NCBI RefSeq assembly: GCF_002943525.1
Contig: NZ_CP025394.1
Coordinates: forward strand, 4,030,001 to 4,094,000
DNA length: 64,000 nt
From: Kitasatospora sp. MMS16-BH015
GTDB taxonomy: Bacteria; Actinomycetota; Actinomycetes; Streptomycetales; Streptomycetaceae
Direction of reading: 5' to 3'
Position numbers and translations under genes: made by a program. Shown one piece after another: positions 1-8,474 of this stretch; the first letter of the stretch is position 1; the number at the start of each line of letters is the position of its first letter. A model generated the notes under the pieces. The model did not search any database. It had not been told where the DNA came from and worked only from the letters and a program-made list of their open reading frames with translations.

Positions 1-133
1 GTCGGCGCTGGAACCGGGACCGCAGTCGGGACCGGAGTCGAGGCTGGATCGTCTCCTCCCGACGAGCGGGCAAGGGCCGGCCCTGGGCGGTACTGGAGGC
101 CGACGGGGCGGTGGTGGTGATCGCGTTCGTCAT
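1..133 (-). CDS. DUF4244-type Tad-locus protein, N-terminal part
   Basis: The reading frame starts at ATG 133 and runs off the window edge, so only about 44 residues are visible. A GAGGGA ribosome-binding site lies seven to eight bases upstream. The visible part is basic and Ser/Thr/Arg-rich, ending in repeated RLRSR units, as expected of the cytoplasmic head before a pilin-like membrane helix. In actinobacterial Tad loci the gene after tadC usually encodes a short DUF4244 protein, a putative Flp-pilin-like subunit. The call rests mainly on position, because the diagnostic hydrophobic segment lies outside the window. Confidence 0.5.
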   Translation of the reverse strand, partial: MTNAITTTAPSASSTAQGRPLPARREETIQPRLRSRLRSRFQRR

Positions 134-250
134 GGTGAGTCCCTCTCGGTTCGGTGTTGCGATGGGTGTTCGTGCGATCGGTGTTCAGGTCTCGGCGTCG
201 AGATAGCGGCGAGGTCGAGACGGCAGCGAGACGCGCTCCAAGACGACCGG

Positions 251-1060
251 TCAGACCCGTTGGGCGAAGAGCGCGGTCAGCCCCATCACCACCGGCGTGA
301 CGCCGATGAGGACGAAGGCCGGCAGGAAGCACACCCCCAGCGGTGCGGTGGCGAGCACACCCGCTCTCCGCACTCGCGCGTGCGCGGCACGTCTGGCGGT
401 GGCTCGCTGGGCTTGGGCGAGTCCGGTCAGCGGGGTGGCAGGTGGGGCTCCGCTGATGCTCGTCCGCACCAGGCAGCGGGCCATCGGTGCCAGGGGCGGG
501 CAGTCCTCGCCCAGCCGCTCCCAGCAGAGCTCAGGAGGTGCCCCGAGGGAGAGTTCGGCTGCCGTGGCCGTGAGCCGTTCGCGCATCGGTGACCCCACGC
601 TCGCAGCGACGGCAGCCGCCGCAGCGGCCGGCGAGGAGCTGGAACCGAGGCAGGCGGCCAGCAGTTCGGCGGTCAGCGGCAGCTGACCGGCCAACAGCTC
701 CTGCTCCCGTTCCTGCCGACGCCTGGTAGGCGATCTCGGCCGGGGCAGCCACCGGCGTACTGCCATGGTGAGCAGCACTCCTGCAACGATCCCCGTCGGA
801 CCGCCGACCAGTGCCGTCGCTCCGAACCCAGCGATCAGCGGCGCCGCCCACTCGACCATCCACCACTGACGCCGCCCGGACGGCCGCCGACTCCGCTTCA
901 GGAATCGTCCTCGGCGGCCTTGGGCATCGCCTTCGAGACCACCTCCGGCGCCTTGGCGCAGGAAGTCGATCCGTCGTCGCGTCCTCCGGCGCCGGGCGAA
1001 CTCCAGCAACTCTGTCGCCGTACCCTCCAGAGCCAGCTCGATCAGCACCCCTCTGCTCAT
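251..1060 (-). CDS. tadC: Type II secretion F-family protein, TadC-like
   Basis: This 269-residue protein is the second inner-membrane platform component of the Tad/Flp pilus machine. An Arg-rich cytoplasmic start is followed by a hydrophobic pair at about residues 70-105 (GFGATALVGGPTG..), a cytoplasmic T2SSF-type helical domain rich in Ala and Leu (about 115-225), and a C-terminal hydrophobic segment at about 235-265. Its ATG overlaps the TGA of tadB by four bases, so it is probably translationally coupled. TadB and TadC are thought to form the membrane base driven by TadA. Last full gene of the operon in this window. Confidence 0.85.
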   Translation of the reverse strand: MSRGVLIELALEGTATELLEFARRRRTRRRIDFLRQGAGGGLEGDAQGRRGRFLKRSRRPSGRRQWWMVEWAAPLIAGFGATALVGGPTGIVAGVLLTMAVRRWLPRPRSPTRRRQEREQELLAGQLPLTAELLAACLGSSSSPAAAAAAVAASVGSPMRERLTATAAELSLGAPPELCWERLGEDCPPLAPMARCLVRTSISGAPPATPLTGLAQAQRATARRAAHARVRRAGVLATAPLGVCFLPAFVLIGVTPVVMGLTALFAQRV

Positions 1061-2301
1061 CGGACCGCCCCCGTCCGTGCCCCGGGCTTCAACCGGGCGC
1101 GGTGACCCGCAAGCCGTGCCCGCGGGCGCCGCGTACGGGAGGCTCGCGCCGTCACGGACCGGAGACCGAGTCGGGTGTCCTCCGATCCGGCGGCCCGGGG
1201 CCTCGCACTCGCCACCGGCGCTCCCGAACTCGCTTCCCAGGCAGGCGCGGTTCCTACGGACCGCGCCTTCGCGCCGACAGGTCGAGGCATCGACGACCTC
1301 GGGCCCGAGGCCCCCGGAACAGTGGACGGTGCAGCCTCCGGCTGCCAGAGCGTGGGCTCGGCCACTGCTCGGATGATCCGGTTCGTCCAGGCCAGGCCGA
1401 TGACCTCCAGCGCGACCCCGGCGGCGAGGCAGAGCAACCCCGCCGGTGTGTGCAGCAGGACTCGGACCGGCCGGGCACCGAGGGCAGCCCCCAGCAGCAG
1501 GCCCACCAGCGGAAGAGCGGCGAGCACCGCGACGGTCGCCCGGGGAGCGGCCAGCTCACCGGCGATCTCCTCGGCCAGCGAGCGCTCGGCCCGTAGGGCG
1601 TCCGCGACCTGGTCGAGCCCGGTGGCCAGGCCGACGCCGCTCTCGGCCGTGATCTGCCAGCACGCGGCGAGAGCCGCACCACCTCGGCCACCAGGGAGCT
1701 CGGCGAGCCCTCGGAGCGCCGCCGGGGTGTCTCCCCCGTAGCGGCCGGCGGCGAGCCTGGTGGTGCTCGCTGCACCGAGCCCGTCGCGGAGCGAGCTGCC
1801 GCGTGAAGTGACGGTGTGCAGGGCCTGCTCCGGAGTCGAACCACTGCGCAGTTCGGCTGCGAGGCCCTCGCAGAGCTCGATCACCGAGGTGGTGCGTCGG
1901 CGGGCCTCGGCGGTCTCTCGTCGGCGGCGGCACCACCGCCGGAGTGGCAGCACGGCGGCCACCGCTCCCATGGCTGGGACCGGTGAGGCCGTGGCCCGGG
2001 CCAGGAGGAGGCCGACCGGCAGGAGCAGCAGCTCCGCCACCAACCAGGCCGGTCGGCGCCGCCTCAGCCGGACCGCCCACCCGGCGGTGCCGCGCTGCGT
2101 GGGTGCGCCGACGAGACCGACGGCCCGCCGGACCGTCCGGGACCGTCGCCGCAGTCTGGCCACGGACGAGCCGGCACTCCAGAGAAGGCCGGACAGGCAG
2201 CCCGCGACCATGGCCCACCGGGCCCAAGTCGTCGGCACGAGCCAACGTGCCAAGCGAGTCGCCGGAAGTACGCCGCAGAGCGCGGCCCAGTGGATCGTCA
2301 C
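1057..2301 (-). CDS. tadB: Type II secretion F-family protein, TadB-like
   Basis: Inner-membrane platform protein of the Tad pilus, 414 residues. I chose GTG 2301 because GGAAGGAGG lies about nine bases upstream and the GTG overlaps the stop of a small upstream frame. Hydrophobic stretches lie at about residues 5-45 and 95-130. The T2SSF domain follows (about 145-290, with ELCEGLAAELRSGSTPEQAL typical of the family), then a C-terminal hydrophobic pair and a basic tail rich in Arg and Pro. The tail is longer than usual for TadB and probably disordered. It sits between the small membrane peptide and tadC with overlaps on both sides. Confidence 0.85.
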   Translation of the reverse strand: MTIHWAALCGVLPATRLARWLVPTTWARWAMVAGCLSGLLWSAGSSVARLRRRSRTVRRAVGLVGAPTQRGTAGWAVRLRRRRPAWLVAELLLLPVGLLLARATASPVPAMGAVAAVLPLRRWCRRRRETAEARRRTTSVIELCEGLAAELRSGSTPEQALHTVTSRGSSLRDGLGAASTTRLAAGRYGGDTPAALRGLAELPGGRGGAALAACWQITAESGVGLATGLDQVADALRAERSLAEEIAGELAAPRATVAVLAALPLVGLLLGAALGARPVRVLLHTPAGLLCLAAGVALEVIGLAWTNRIIRAVAEPTLWQPEAAPSTVPGASGPRSSMPRPVGAKARSVGTAPAWEASSGAPVASARPRAAGSEDTRLGLRSVTARASRTRRPRARLAGHRARLKPGARTGAVR

Positions 2302-2429
2302 GCCCGCCCCTCCTTCCTCGGTCCTTGGAGCAGCCGCCAGGCGACGCCCGCCGCCACACAGAGCGCCAGCACCCAGCAGTCCTGGATCTCCCAGAGCTTC
2401 AGCTCGGCCAGCTCGCCCGCCGCGTCCAT
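2298..2429 (-). CDS. Small membrane peptide between tadA and tadB
   Basis: A 43-codon frame starts at ATG 2429, just inside the TGA of tadA, and ends with a TGA overlapping the GTG of tadB. A GGGAG motif lies five bases before the ATG. Codons are strongly G/C-biased at third positions. The peptide begins MDAAGELAELKLWEIQD, has one hydrophobic helix (CWVLALCVAAGVAWRLL) and ends with a basic tail. It fills what would otherwise be a 127-base gap inside a tightly coupled operon. Coupling at both ends suggests a small accessory component of the Tad machine. No function is assigned. Confidence 0.65.
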   Translation of the reverse strand: MDAAGELAELKLWEIQDCWVLALCVAAGVAWRLLQGPRKEGRA

Positions 2430-3790
2430 CACAGCTCCCTCGGCAGCTCGACGCCGCGCAGCGCGCAGCGCTCCCAGAGCCGTCCCCAGCCGGGCCCGGC
2501 GATGCAGCCGCCGTAGGCCGTGAACGCCACGGCCTGGGATGTTTCGGCGAGGCCGTGTGCGTTCTCGACAAGGACGTGGAGCTCGGCGACCCTGCGCAGA
2601 CCGGTGGCCGGCTCGCGGACCAGATGCACGATGACGTCCAAGGCCGAGCGGAGCTGGCTGTGCAGGGAGAGCCGGTCGAGCCCGGCGAGCGCGCCGAGCG
2701 CCTCCATGCGGGCGGGCACGTCGGTGGCGGTGTTGGCGTGGACGGTGCCGCAGCCGCCTTCATGGCCGGTGTTGAGCGCGGTGAGGAGATCGCTTGCCTC
2801 CGCACCCCGCACCTCTCCGACCACCAAGCGGTCGGGCCGCATGCGCAGCGCTTGCCGCACCAGATCCCGGAGGGTCAGCTCGCCGAGGCCCTCCTGGTTG
2901 GGCGGGCGGCTCTGGAGCCGCACCACGTGGGGGTGATCGGGGCGGAGCTCGGCGGAGTCCTCCGCCAGGACGATCCGCTCCGCCGGGCCGACCAGGCCCA
3001 GCAGCGCAGCCAGCAGGGTGGTCTTGCCGGTGCCCGTGCCGCCGCTGATCAGGAGGGAGAGCCTGGCCTGCAGGACGCCGGCGAGCAGCGTCGCGCCCAG
3101 CGGCGGTACGGCCCCCGCCGTGACCAACTCTTCGAGGGTGAAGGGGTGGGAGCGGCAGACCCGGAGCGAGATGTGGGTGCAACCGGCGGCGATGGGTGGC
3201 AGGACGGCGTGCAGCCGGGTGCCGTCCGGCAGACGGGCGTCGACCCAGGGCCGGGCGTCGTCGAGTCGGCGGCCCGCTGCCGTGGCGAGACGGTGGGCGA
3301 GGTGGCGCACGGCCTCGTTGTCCGGGAACCGGATGCCGGCCACCCGCTCCAGCCCGGCTCCCCGGTCGATCCACACCTCGTCAGGCCCGTTGACCAACAC
3401 GTCGGTCACGCCGGGCGTCACGAGTAGCTCGTCCAGCGGCCCTGCGCCCACGAGCTCGGCGTGCAGCGCCCGGACGGCGTCCAAGGTGTCGCCGCCGCCG
3501 AGCGGGGGCCGGGCTGCCCGGAGGGCGGCCGCGACCGAACCGCTGGTCGGCTGGGCACCCGCCTCGGCGAGCCGCAGCCGCACCGCGTCGATCAGGGCGG
3601 CAGCCCGGTCCTCGGCCGGGCTCAGCCGACCCTGCTCGGCCTCCAGAACGGGGGCGACGGGCAGCGACGGGTCAGGAAGGGCCGGGGGACGGGCCCGCTG
3701 CCCCAGAGGGCGCCGGTGGGGCCCTGCGGGGCTGCGCCCCTCCGCCTCCCGGGCATCGGCCCGGCCTCGCCCACGCAGACGGTCCGTCAC
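2429..3790 (-). CDS. tadA: Tad/CpaF-type secretion ATPase TadA
   Basis: Hexameric ATPase of the type II/IV secretion superfamily that powers Flp pilus assembly; 453 residues from GTG 3790. The N-terminal half has the conserved TDVLVNGPDEVWIDRG segment. The motor domain has Walker A GGTGTGKTT, an Asp box (AEDSAELRP), Walker B-like RLVVGEVRGAE and a GHEGGCGTVHANT His box, all intact. The GTG start overlaps the TGA of the upstream ATPase gene (GTGA) and follows a GAAGGAGG site. The first 50 or so residues are a Pro/Arg-rich, probably disordered extension. It is expected at the cytoplasmic face with TadB and TadC. Confidence 0.92.
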   Translation of the reverse strand: MTDRLRGRGRADAREAEGRSPAGPHRRPLGQRARPPALPDPSLPVAPVLEAEQGRLSPAEDRAAALIDAVRLRLAEAGAQPTSGSVAAALRAARPPLGGGDTLDAVRALHAELVGAGPLDELLVTPGVTDVLVNGPDEVWIDRGAGLERVAGIRFPDNEAVRHLAHRLATAAGRRLDDARPWVDARLPDGTRLHAVLPPIAAGCTHISLRVCRSHPFTLEELVTAGAVPPLGATLLAGVLQARLSLLISGGTGTGKTTLLAALLGLVGPAERIVLAEDSAELRPDHPHVVRLQSRPPNQEGLGELTLRDLVRQALRMRPDRLVVGEVRGAEASDLLTALNTGHEGGCGTVHANTATDVPARMEALGALAGLDRLSLHSQLRSALDVIVHLVREPATGLRRVAELHVLVENAHGLAETSQAVAFTAYGGCIAGPGWGRLWERCALRGVELPREL

Positions 3791-4905
3791 AGCTGGCCTC
3801 CTTCGATCGTCGGGACGGGGGCGGGCGGCATCACTTCGCTGAGGAAGCCACCGCAGAAACGGGCCAGCGGACCCTTGGCGCGGATGCCCGGGGGCGAACC
3901 GCGCTCCACGTCGAGCGGCAGGCCGGGCTCGGGAGGGAGCTCCCCGGCGAGCTTGAGCCCGAGGTGACGGGCGATCTCGCCACCGGTGAGCCCGGTGGGT
4001 CCCGGCACCCGGACCACCACGCGCAGGTCCGCGAGGCGCATCCGGGCAGCGGCCACGACACGATCGGCGGCGGCCAGCGCCCTCAGCTCGGCGGGGACGA
4101 CGAGCAGCCCCGCATCGGCCTGTTCGAGTGCCTGGCCGGCCGCCGCGTCGAGGTGCCGGGGCAGGTCGAGGACGACCAGCCCACCGCGCCGCCGTGCTGC
4201 GGCCAGGACGCTCCGCATCGCCTCGGGCGGGATGGCGAGCGTGTCGCCCCTGTCCCAAGAGAGTGCCGTCAGGTGGTGCAGCTCGGGCAGGGCTTTGGCC
4301 AGCTCGGTGCCGTTGACCCTGCCCCGGGAGCCCGCGAGGTCGGGCCAGCGGAGCCCGCCGGCCGTCTCGCCGCCGAGCAGGATGTCGAGGCCGCCACCGA
4401 GCGGGTCGGCGTCGATGAGCATGGTGCGGTGGCCGAGTCGGGCCGCCGTGACGGCCAACGCGCAGGCCAGGGTGGAGGCACCGCCACCGCCTCGACCGCC
4501 CAGCACCGCGACGGTCAGGGCCGGCGGGCCCACGCCCTCGGCCGCATCGGCGATCCGGTCCAGCAGCCAGGCCTGGGCGTCCGGCAGGAAGAGCACGTGC
4601 TCGGCGCCGAGCTGGACGGCGCGGACCCACACGTCGCCGTCGTCGAGATCGAGCCCGAGGAGCAGGACGCCGGCCCGGCGGGTCAGGCCCGCGCAGCGCT
4701 CGGCCAGGTCGTCGCCGACCAGGACGAGTTGAGCTGCCTCCCACTCGGCCCGGGGCGGGGGCGTGGTGAGCAGCTGGGGCTCGGCTCCGGCTGCGGCGCA
4801 GAGCCGGAGCAACTGCTCGGCCAGCCCGGCGTGCTCGGTGACGATCAGCGGGCCGGAGAGCTCGGCCCGGTCGGTGGGACGGTGGTCGGTGATCGGTGTC
4901 GACAT
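3787..4905 (-). CDS. ssd: Septum-site-determining-like ATPase (Ssd/CpaE)
   Basis: MinD/ParA-superfamily protein of 372 residues. ATG 4905 is chosen because GGGGGAGA precedes it. Residues up to about 130 form a receiver-like domain without an obvious phospho-acceptor motif. The ATPase part has a deviant Walker A, GGRGGGGAST, in which the usual lysines are replaced, then LIDADPLGGGLD. This departure is typical of the actinobacterial Ssd/CpaE group linked to septum control and to Tad pilus localisation. First gene of the operon, with DnaA-box-like sites and a palindrome upstream. Whether it hydrolyses ATP is uncertain given the altered P-loop. Confidence 0.85.
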   Translation of the reverse strand: MSTPITDHRPTDRAELSGPLIVTEHAGLAEQLLRLCAAAGAEPQLLTTPPPRAEWEAAQLVLVGDDLAERCAGLTRRAGVLLLGLDLDDGDVWVRAVQLGAEHVLFLPDAQAWLLDRIADAAEGVGPPALTVAVLGGRGGGGASTLACALAVTAARLGHRTMLIDADPLGGGLDILLGGETAGGLRWPDLAGSRGRVNGTELAKALPELHHLTALSWDRGDTLAIPPEAMRSVLAAARRRGGLVVLDLPRHLDAAAGQALEQADAGLLVVPAELRALAAADRVVAAARMRLADLRVVVRVPGPTGLTGGEIARHLGLKLAGELPPEPGLPLDVERGSPPGIRAKGPLARFCGGFLSEVMPPAPVPTIEGGQL

Positions 4906-5058
4906 CGGCTGTCTCCCCCGTGAGGTGCTTGTCCAGGGGCGGTCCGTCGGGCCGCCCCTGCCGATAGGGCACCGCCCGCTGCTCCGGGGAGAACGGCCGG
5001 TGTCCGAGCACCACGGTGGGGGTCGGAGGCGGAATCCGTCAGTCCTCACTCGATTGCC

Positions 5059-5084
5059 TGTGGACAACCGGGGGGTGTGGATAA
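5059..5084. promoter_or_regulatory. Pair of DnaA-box sequences upstream of ssd
   Basis: Two directly repeated nonamers occur: TGTGGACAA at 5059-5067 and TGTGGATAA at 5076-5084, with starts 17 bases apart. Their complements, TTGTCCACA and TTATCCACA, are the Streptomyces-preferred and E. coli consensus DnaA boxes. They lie about 155 bases upstream of ssd. Two boxes are too few for an origin, so a regulatory role is the inference. Confidence 0.55.
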
Positions 5085-5105
5085 CTCTGTTCACTCGACC
5101 GGGGG

Positions 5106-5119
5106 TATTTGCGCAAATA
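5106..5119. promoter_or_regulatory. 14-bp AT-rich perfect palindrome
   Basis: TATTTGCGCAAATA is a perfect palindrome inside an unusually AT-rich stretch, 22 bases from the second DnaA box and about 200 bases upstream of ssd. It looks like an operator for a dimeric regulator, but I cannot name the protein. Confidence 0.45.
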
Positions 5120-5261
5120 ATTTGACGCCGGTGACGGCATGCCTTCAGCTGATGACAGAGCGAAAGCGGAAGGGGTCACGACAACTTCTGCCGAAGATCT
5201 GGCGAAGTGCCGTCAGGTCTCCCGGAAGAGGCCCGGCCGATGACTCGGACTTACCCGGAAG

Positions 5262-5298
5262 ATGACTCCGAGTTGTCCGGATCTGGACACGGAGTCAT
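5262..5298. repeat. Nested inverted repeat in the ssd/HAD intergenic region
   Basis: ATGACTCCG (5262-5270) pairs with CGGAGTCAT (5290-5298). Inside it TGTCC (5274-5278) pairs with GGACA (5285-5289), leaving a three-base bulge and a six-base loop. No T-run follows, so it is more likely an operator or RNA structure than a terminator. Confidence 0.4.
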
Positions 5299-5445
5299 GT
5301 CTCATTCCCGAGAAAGGAGATCACCCAGAGTGACGATCATGATGGCGAACACACCCCTCCCGGCGGCCTCGCCAGCCGGTCCGCAGCCCCTGGAGTCGAC
5401 ACCCCCACGGGCCCGAAAGCCCCGAAAAATGGCCCCGGACATGCG

Positions 5446-5478
5446 ACGACCCCCGCCGGGGGGGAGAGCGGGGGTCGT
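5446..5478. repeat. 11-bp perfect hairpin in the 738-base ssd/HAD intergenic region
   Basis: ACGACCCCCGC (5446-5456) pairs exactly with GCGGGGGTCGT (5468-5478) around an 11-base loop. It lies between the divergent ssd and HAD genes (4906-5643), so it cannot end either transcript. It may be a leader structure of the HAD gene. Apart from the DnaA boxes, palindrome and nested repeat listed separately, I see no credible gene in this gap. Confidence 0.4.
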
Positions 5479-5643
5479 CTATCCACGGCCCGACTCGGGG
5501 GGGAGGAGCCGGACCGGGTTAGCACGGTCGCGAACGATCCGTGACTTCCATGGTGTACCCGAGAGGCCAGAAACACAAACCCGCACGCACAGGAGTACGC
5601 CGAATGGCGGGGTGTTCCGAGTCGCCCTCTATCCTGGGTTCCC

Positions 5644-6558
5644 GTGGACACCACCGAGAACGCCGACATCGCGGACCACGACGGGAACTCTGCACCCGGA
5701 TCCGCGTCGAACGACATCGCGCCCACCCCCGCACACTCCGGACGCCACCCGTTCGGCGTAGCGCGGACTGCCGCTTTCTTCGATCTCGACAAGACGATCA
5801 TCGCCAAGTCGAGCGCCTTGGCATTCAGCCGCCCGTTCTACCAAGGGGGCCTGATCAACCGTCGGGCCGTCCTCAAGAGCGCCTACGCCCAGTTCCTCTT
5901 CCTGGTCGGCGGGGCGGACCACGACCAGATGGAGAAGATGCGGGAGTACCTGTCCGCGCTGACCCGGGGCTGGAACGTCCAGCAGGTCCGCGAGATCGTG
6001 GCGGAGACCCTGCACGGGCTGATCGACCCGATCATCTACGACGAGGCCGCCTCGCTGATCGAGCAGCACCACGCGGCCGGCCGGGACGTGGTCATCGTCA
6101 GCAGCTCCGGCTCGGAGGTGGTCGAACCGATCGGCGCGCTACTCGGGGCCGACCGGGTCATCGCCACCCGCCTCAAGATCGAAGACGGTCGGTACACCGG
6201 TGAGATCGACTACTACGCCTACGCGGAGAACAAGGCCGCCGCCATCCGGGGGTTGGCCGAGACCGAGGGCTACGACCTCCCGGCCTGCTACGCCTACAGC
6301 GACTCGATCACCGACCTGCCCCTCCTGGAGGCCGTCGGCCACCCGTCCGCCGTCAATCCCGACCGCGCCCTCCGCAAGGAGGCCGTGGCCCGCGAGTGGC
6401 CGGTGCTCGTCTTCGATCGCCCGGTCCAACTGCGCCGCAGGCTTCCGGAGTTCGCCGCGCCAAGCCGCTCGGTGGTGCTGACGGTGGCCGCCTGCACGGC
6501 CGTCCTGACCGCCGGCGTGCTCTGGTACGCGGCTCGCCGCCAACGCCCACTAGCCTGA
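5644..6558 (+). CDS. HAD-IB family phosphatase with C-terminal membrane anchor
   Basis: SerB-like phosphatase of the haloacid dehalogenase superfamily, 304 residues from GTG 5644. After a disordered start of about 40 residues come motif I FFDLDKTI, motif II VIVSSSG and the motif IV region YSDSITDLPLL; the spacing fits subclass IB phosphoserine-phosphatase relatives. The C-terminus has one hydrophobic helix (VVLTVAACTAVLTAGVLWYA) and a basic tail, suggesting membrane attachment with the catalytic domain in the cytoplasm. Members of this group sit beside ssd in many actinobacteria; substrates may be phospholipid or sugar phosphates. The substrate is not predictable here. Confidence 0.85.
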   Translation: MDTTENADIADHDGNSAPGSASNDIAPTPAHSGRHPFGVARTAAFFDLDKTIIAKSSALAFSRPFYQGGLINRRAVLKSAYAQFLFLVGGADHDQMEKMREYLSALTRGWNVQQVREIVAETLHGLIDPIIYDEAASLIEQHHAAGRDVVIVSSSGSEVVEPIGALLGADRVIATRLKIEDGRYTGEIDYYAYAENKAAAIRGLAETEGYDLPACYAYSDSITDLPLLEAVGHPSAVNPDRALRKEAVAREWPVLVFDRPVQLRRRLPEFAAPSRSVVLTVAACTAVLTAGVLWYAARRQRPLA

Positions 6559-6587
6559 CCACCCCGAGCGGGCACCGGCGGGGTCGG

Positions 6588-6645
6588 CCGCAGACCCGGG
6601 GCCCGGGCCGACCGCAGACCCGGGCCCCGACCCGACTGCAGACCC
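6588..6645. repeat. 24-bp tandem repeat after the HAD gene
   Basis: A 24-base unit starting CCGCAGACCCGGG occurs at 6588 and 6612 and again, partly, at 6636. It begins 30 bases after the HAD stop codon. The rest of the 562-base gap (6559-7120) holds an AT-richer stretch near 6680-6800 and no gene I can support. Confidence 0.6.
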
Positions 6646-7093
6646 ATTCCCACCGCGCGCCCGACACCTCACCCAATCCGGCGATTCGGGCAAAAGGTAA
6701 AGACTTCTCGTTTCGGGTTTCCCTTTCCCCGGATCCGCGATAGAACTGAATTACGGCCCGCGAGACCCGGTCAGGATCCAGAGAGGTCAAACCGACAACG
6801 CAGTTACAGGCCCACGGACCGACGCACAGACAACTGAGCACCCACATGCAGCCGACCCGCTGTCGGGCCGCCGCACCAGGTGAACGGGCAACGATCCCCG
6901 CCTGATGGGCACTTCCGGTGCATGCTTGGTCACTCGGTCACCTGTGCCAGTGGCGGCACCCACGCTCCATCGGGTGCCGCCGCATCCATGTCCGGGCCCT
7001 GCCGCCCGCCCCTCCCGCGCCCGTGCGCAACGCCGCGTGGCCGCCGGCTGTCACCCGCCGCTACGGACTCGCCCACCATCGGCGAGCCCGCAC

Positions 7094-7138
7094 GACCGTC
7101 CCACGTCAGACCGTCCCGCGTCAGACCATCCCGCGCTG
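7094..7138. repeat. 15-bp tandem repeat spanning a stop codon
   Basis: Three 15-base units (7094-7108, 7109-7123, 7124-7138), each a variant of GACCGTCCCGCGTCA. Read on the minus strand, the unit covers the last codons and the TGA of the Fic-like gene and is then repeated beyond the stop. Confidence 0.75.
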
Positions 7139-8203
7139 CATCGCCTCGCAGACCGCCGTGCTCTCGCGAACACCCAGGCGCAACGCGACACCGCAGTGGG
7201 CGATCCAGGCGGCCATCCCTTCGGCGGTGCCGCTGAGGTACCCCTGGAGCGCCTGCCGGTAGGCGGCCGTGCCGAGTTCGACGAAGCCGACCTCCGCCGG
7301 GCAGATCGCCTTCGGGTCGAGGCCCTCCGCGATCAGGACGATGCGCTGCGCGGCCCGCGCGACCACGCCGTTGTGCGAGCCGAACGGGCGCAGCGCCAGC
7401 AGTTCGCCGTGCACGACGGAGGACACCACCAGCGCGGGCGTCCCCCGGAGCCCGCGCTCCACTCGGTCCACCAGCAGCCGGGAAAGCTGGTCGAGCCGGG
7501 CCGCCGCCTCCTCGGCCGAGGGCGCATCCGGCAGCGGCGCAGCACCAGCGGCGGTCGCCCCACCAGCCCCCGCAGTCCCCGCACCACCCGAACCCGCCGC
7601 ACCCGCCGCACCCGCCGCACCCGCGGATCCCGCCGCCTCGCCGTGAGCACGGTCGACCTCGGCGTCATCGGCCTCGGCACCGTCCACGTGACCGCCGGGC
7701 CCCTCGTGCTCGCCGTCGTGCCCGTCCTGGTCGCCATGAGCGTGGGACGGGTCCCGAGGCAGGCTCTCGGCGGGTGCGAGCACGGTGGGGAACAGTTCGT
7801 CGACCGGCTCCCCCTCCCGCCGGGGCCGACCGGCCGACAGGTCCGCGTCCCCGACGGCGAGCAGGTGGAGCCGCGCCAGCACCTGGAGCGGCGAGTGTCG
7901 CCAGACGCTCAGCAGCTGCCCCGCCTCCGAGGAGATCCGGAGCGCGCCACCGATGATCCGGGCCTCGGGGTCCGCGCTGAAGTCGCTGCGGCGGCGCACC
8001 TCCTCCAGCGGCCAGTCCGCGCCGTCGAGGGCGGCGGAGGCCCTGGCCCCGCGCAGCGCGGATTCGGAGGTGACCTCCGCCGCACGGCGGCGCATCACGC
8101 GGTGCCCGTAGAGGCGGTCGACGGCCTTGCGCACTTCGGCGACTGCCTCAGGCACGCCGGGGAGCTCGGCCAGTGGGGCGAGGGGATCTGTTCCAGTGCT
8201 CAC
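7121..8203 (-). CDS. Fic/DOC-related protein with degenerate active site
   Basis: 360 residues from GTG 8203. Residues 260-360 look like a Fic fold: VVSSVVHGELLALRPF followed by GSHNGVVARAAQR aligns with the Fic motif HPFxxGNGRxxR. The catalytic His is replaced by Arg and the final NGR is changed, so AMP transfer is unlikely. The middle (about 148-225) is low complexity: first a His/Asp/Glu-rich stretch (GDQDGHDGEHEGPGGH), then Gly/Ala repeats. Streptomyces relatives are usually labelled oxidoreductase without evidence. It is transcribed divergently from the CooC-like ATPase gene. Function unknown. Confidence 0.6.
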   Translation of the reverse strand: MSTGTDPLAPLAELPGVPEAVAEVRKAVDRLYGHRVMRRRAAEVTSESALRGARASAALDGADWPLEEVRRRSDFSADPEARIIGGALRISSEAGQLLSVWRHSPLQVLARLHLLAVGDADLSAGRPRREGEPVDELFPTVLAPAESLPRDPSHAHGDQDGHDGEHEGPGGHVDGAEADDAEVDRAHGEAAGSAGAAGAAGAAGSGGAGTAGAGGATAAGAAPLPDAPSAEEAAARLDQLSRLLVDRVERGLRGTPALVVSSVVHGELLALRPFGSHNGVVARAAQRIVLIAEGLDPKAICPAEVGFVELGTAAYRQALQGYLSGTAEGMAAWIAHCGVALRLGVRESTAVCEAMQRGMV

Positions 8204-8474
8204 CTACCCGAGAGTAATGACTCCCCCGGCACCACCGACACAGCAACCCCGCCATCACCCGTTCGAGGCAATCTTCGCTTCCCACCCCTGGGGCACCCCA
8301 AACCACCGTTAGCATGGCCACTATCGGAGACGATAACGATTTCCAACAGACTCGGCACATACTCCCACCACGAGATCACACGAGATCGCCCGCCCTTCGG
8401 AGCCGCCGGCCACACCGGGGCGCCGGATCCCACGGGCAACGGCGGAGCAGCGCCGAAGAGAGCCGGAGACTCAG

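Noticed and set aside
1760..3427. Long plus-strand open frame of 555 codons across the tad genes
   Set aside because: It is antisense to TadB and TadA, whose motifs are unmistakable. Long antisense frames are expected at this GC content.
5059..5084. DnaA boxes as a replication origin
   Set aside because: Only two boxes. Streptomyces oriC has many and lies between dnaA and dnaN, neither of which is present.
8322..8345. GATAACGATTTCC as a Fur/Zur-type box
   Set aside because: It matches only part of either consensus and lacks the inverted-repeat symmetry those sites need. Recorded only as a short inverted repeat nearby.
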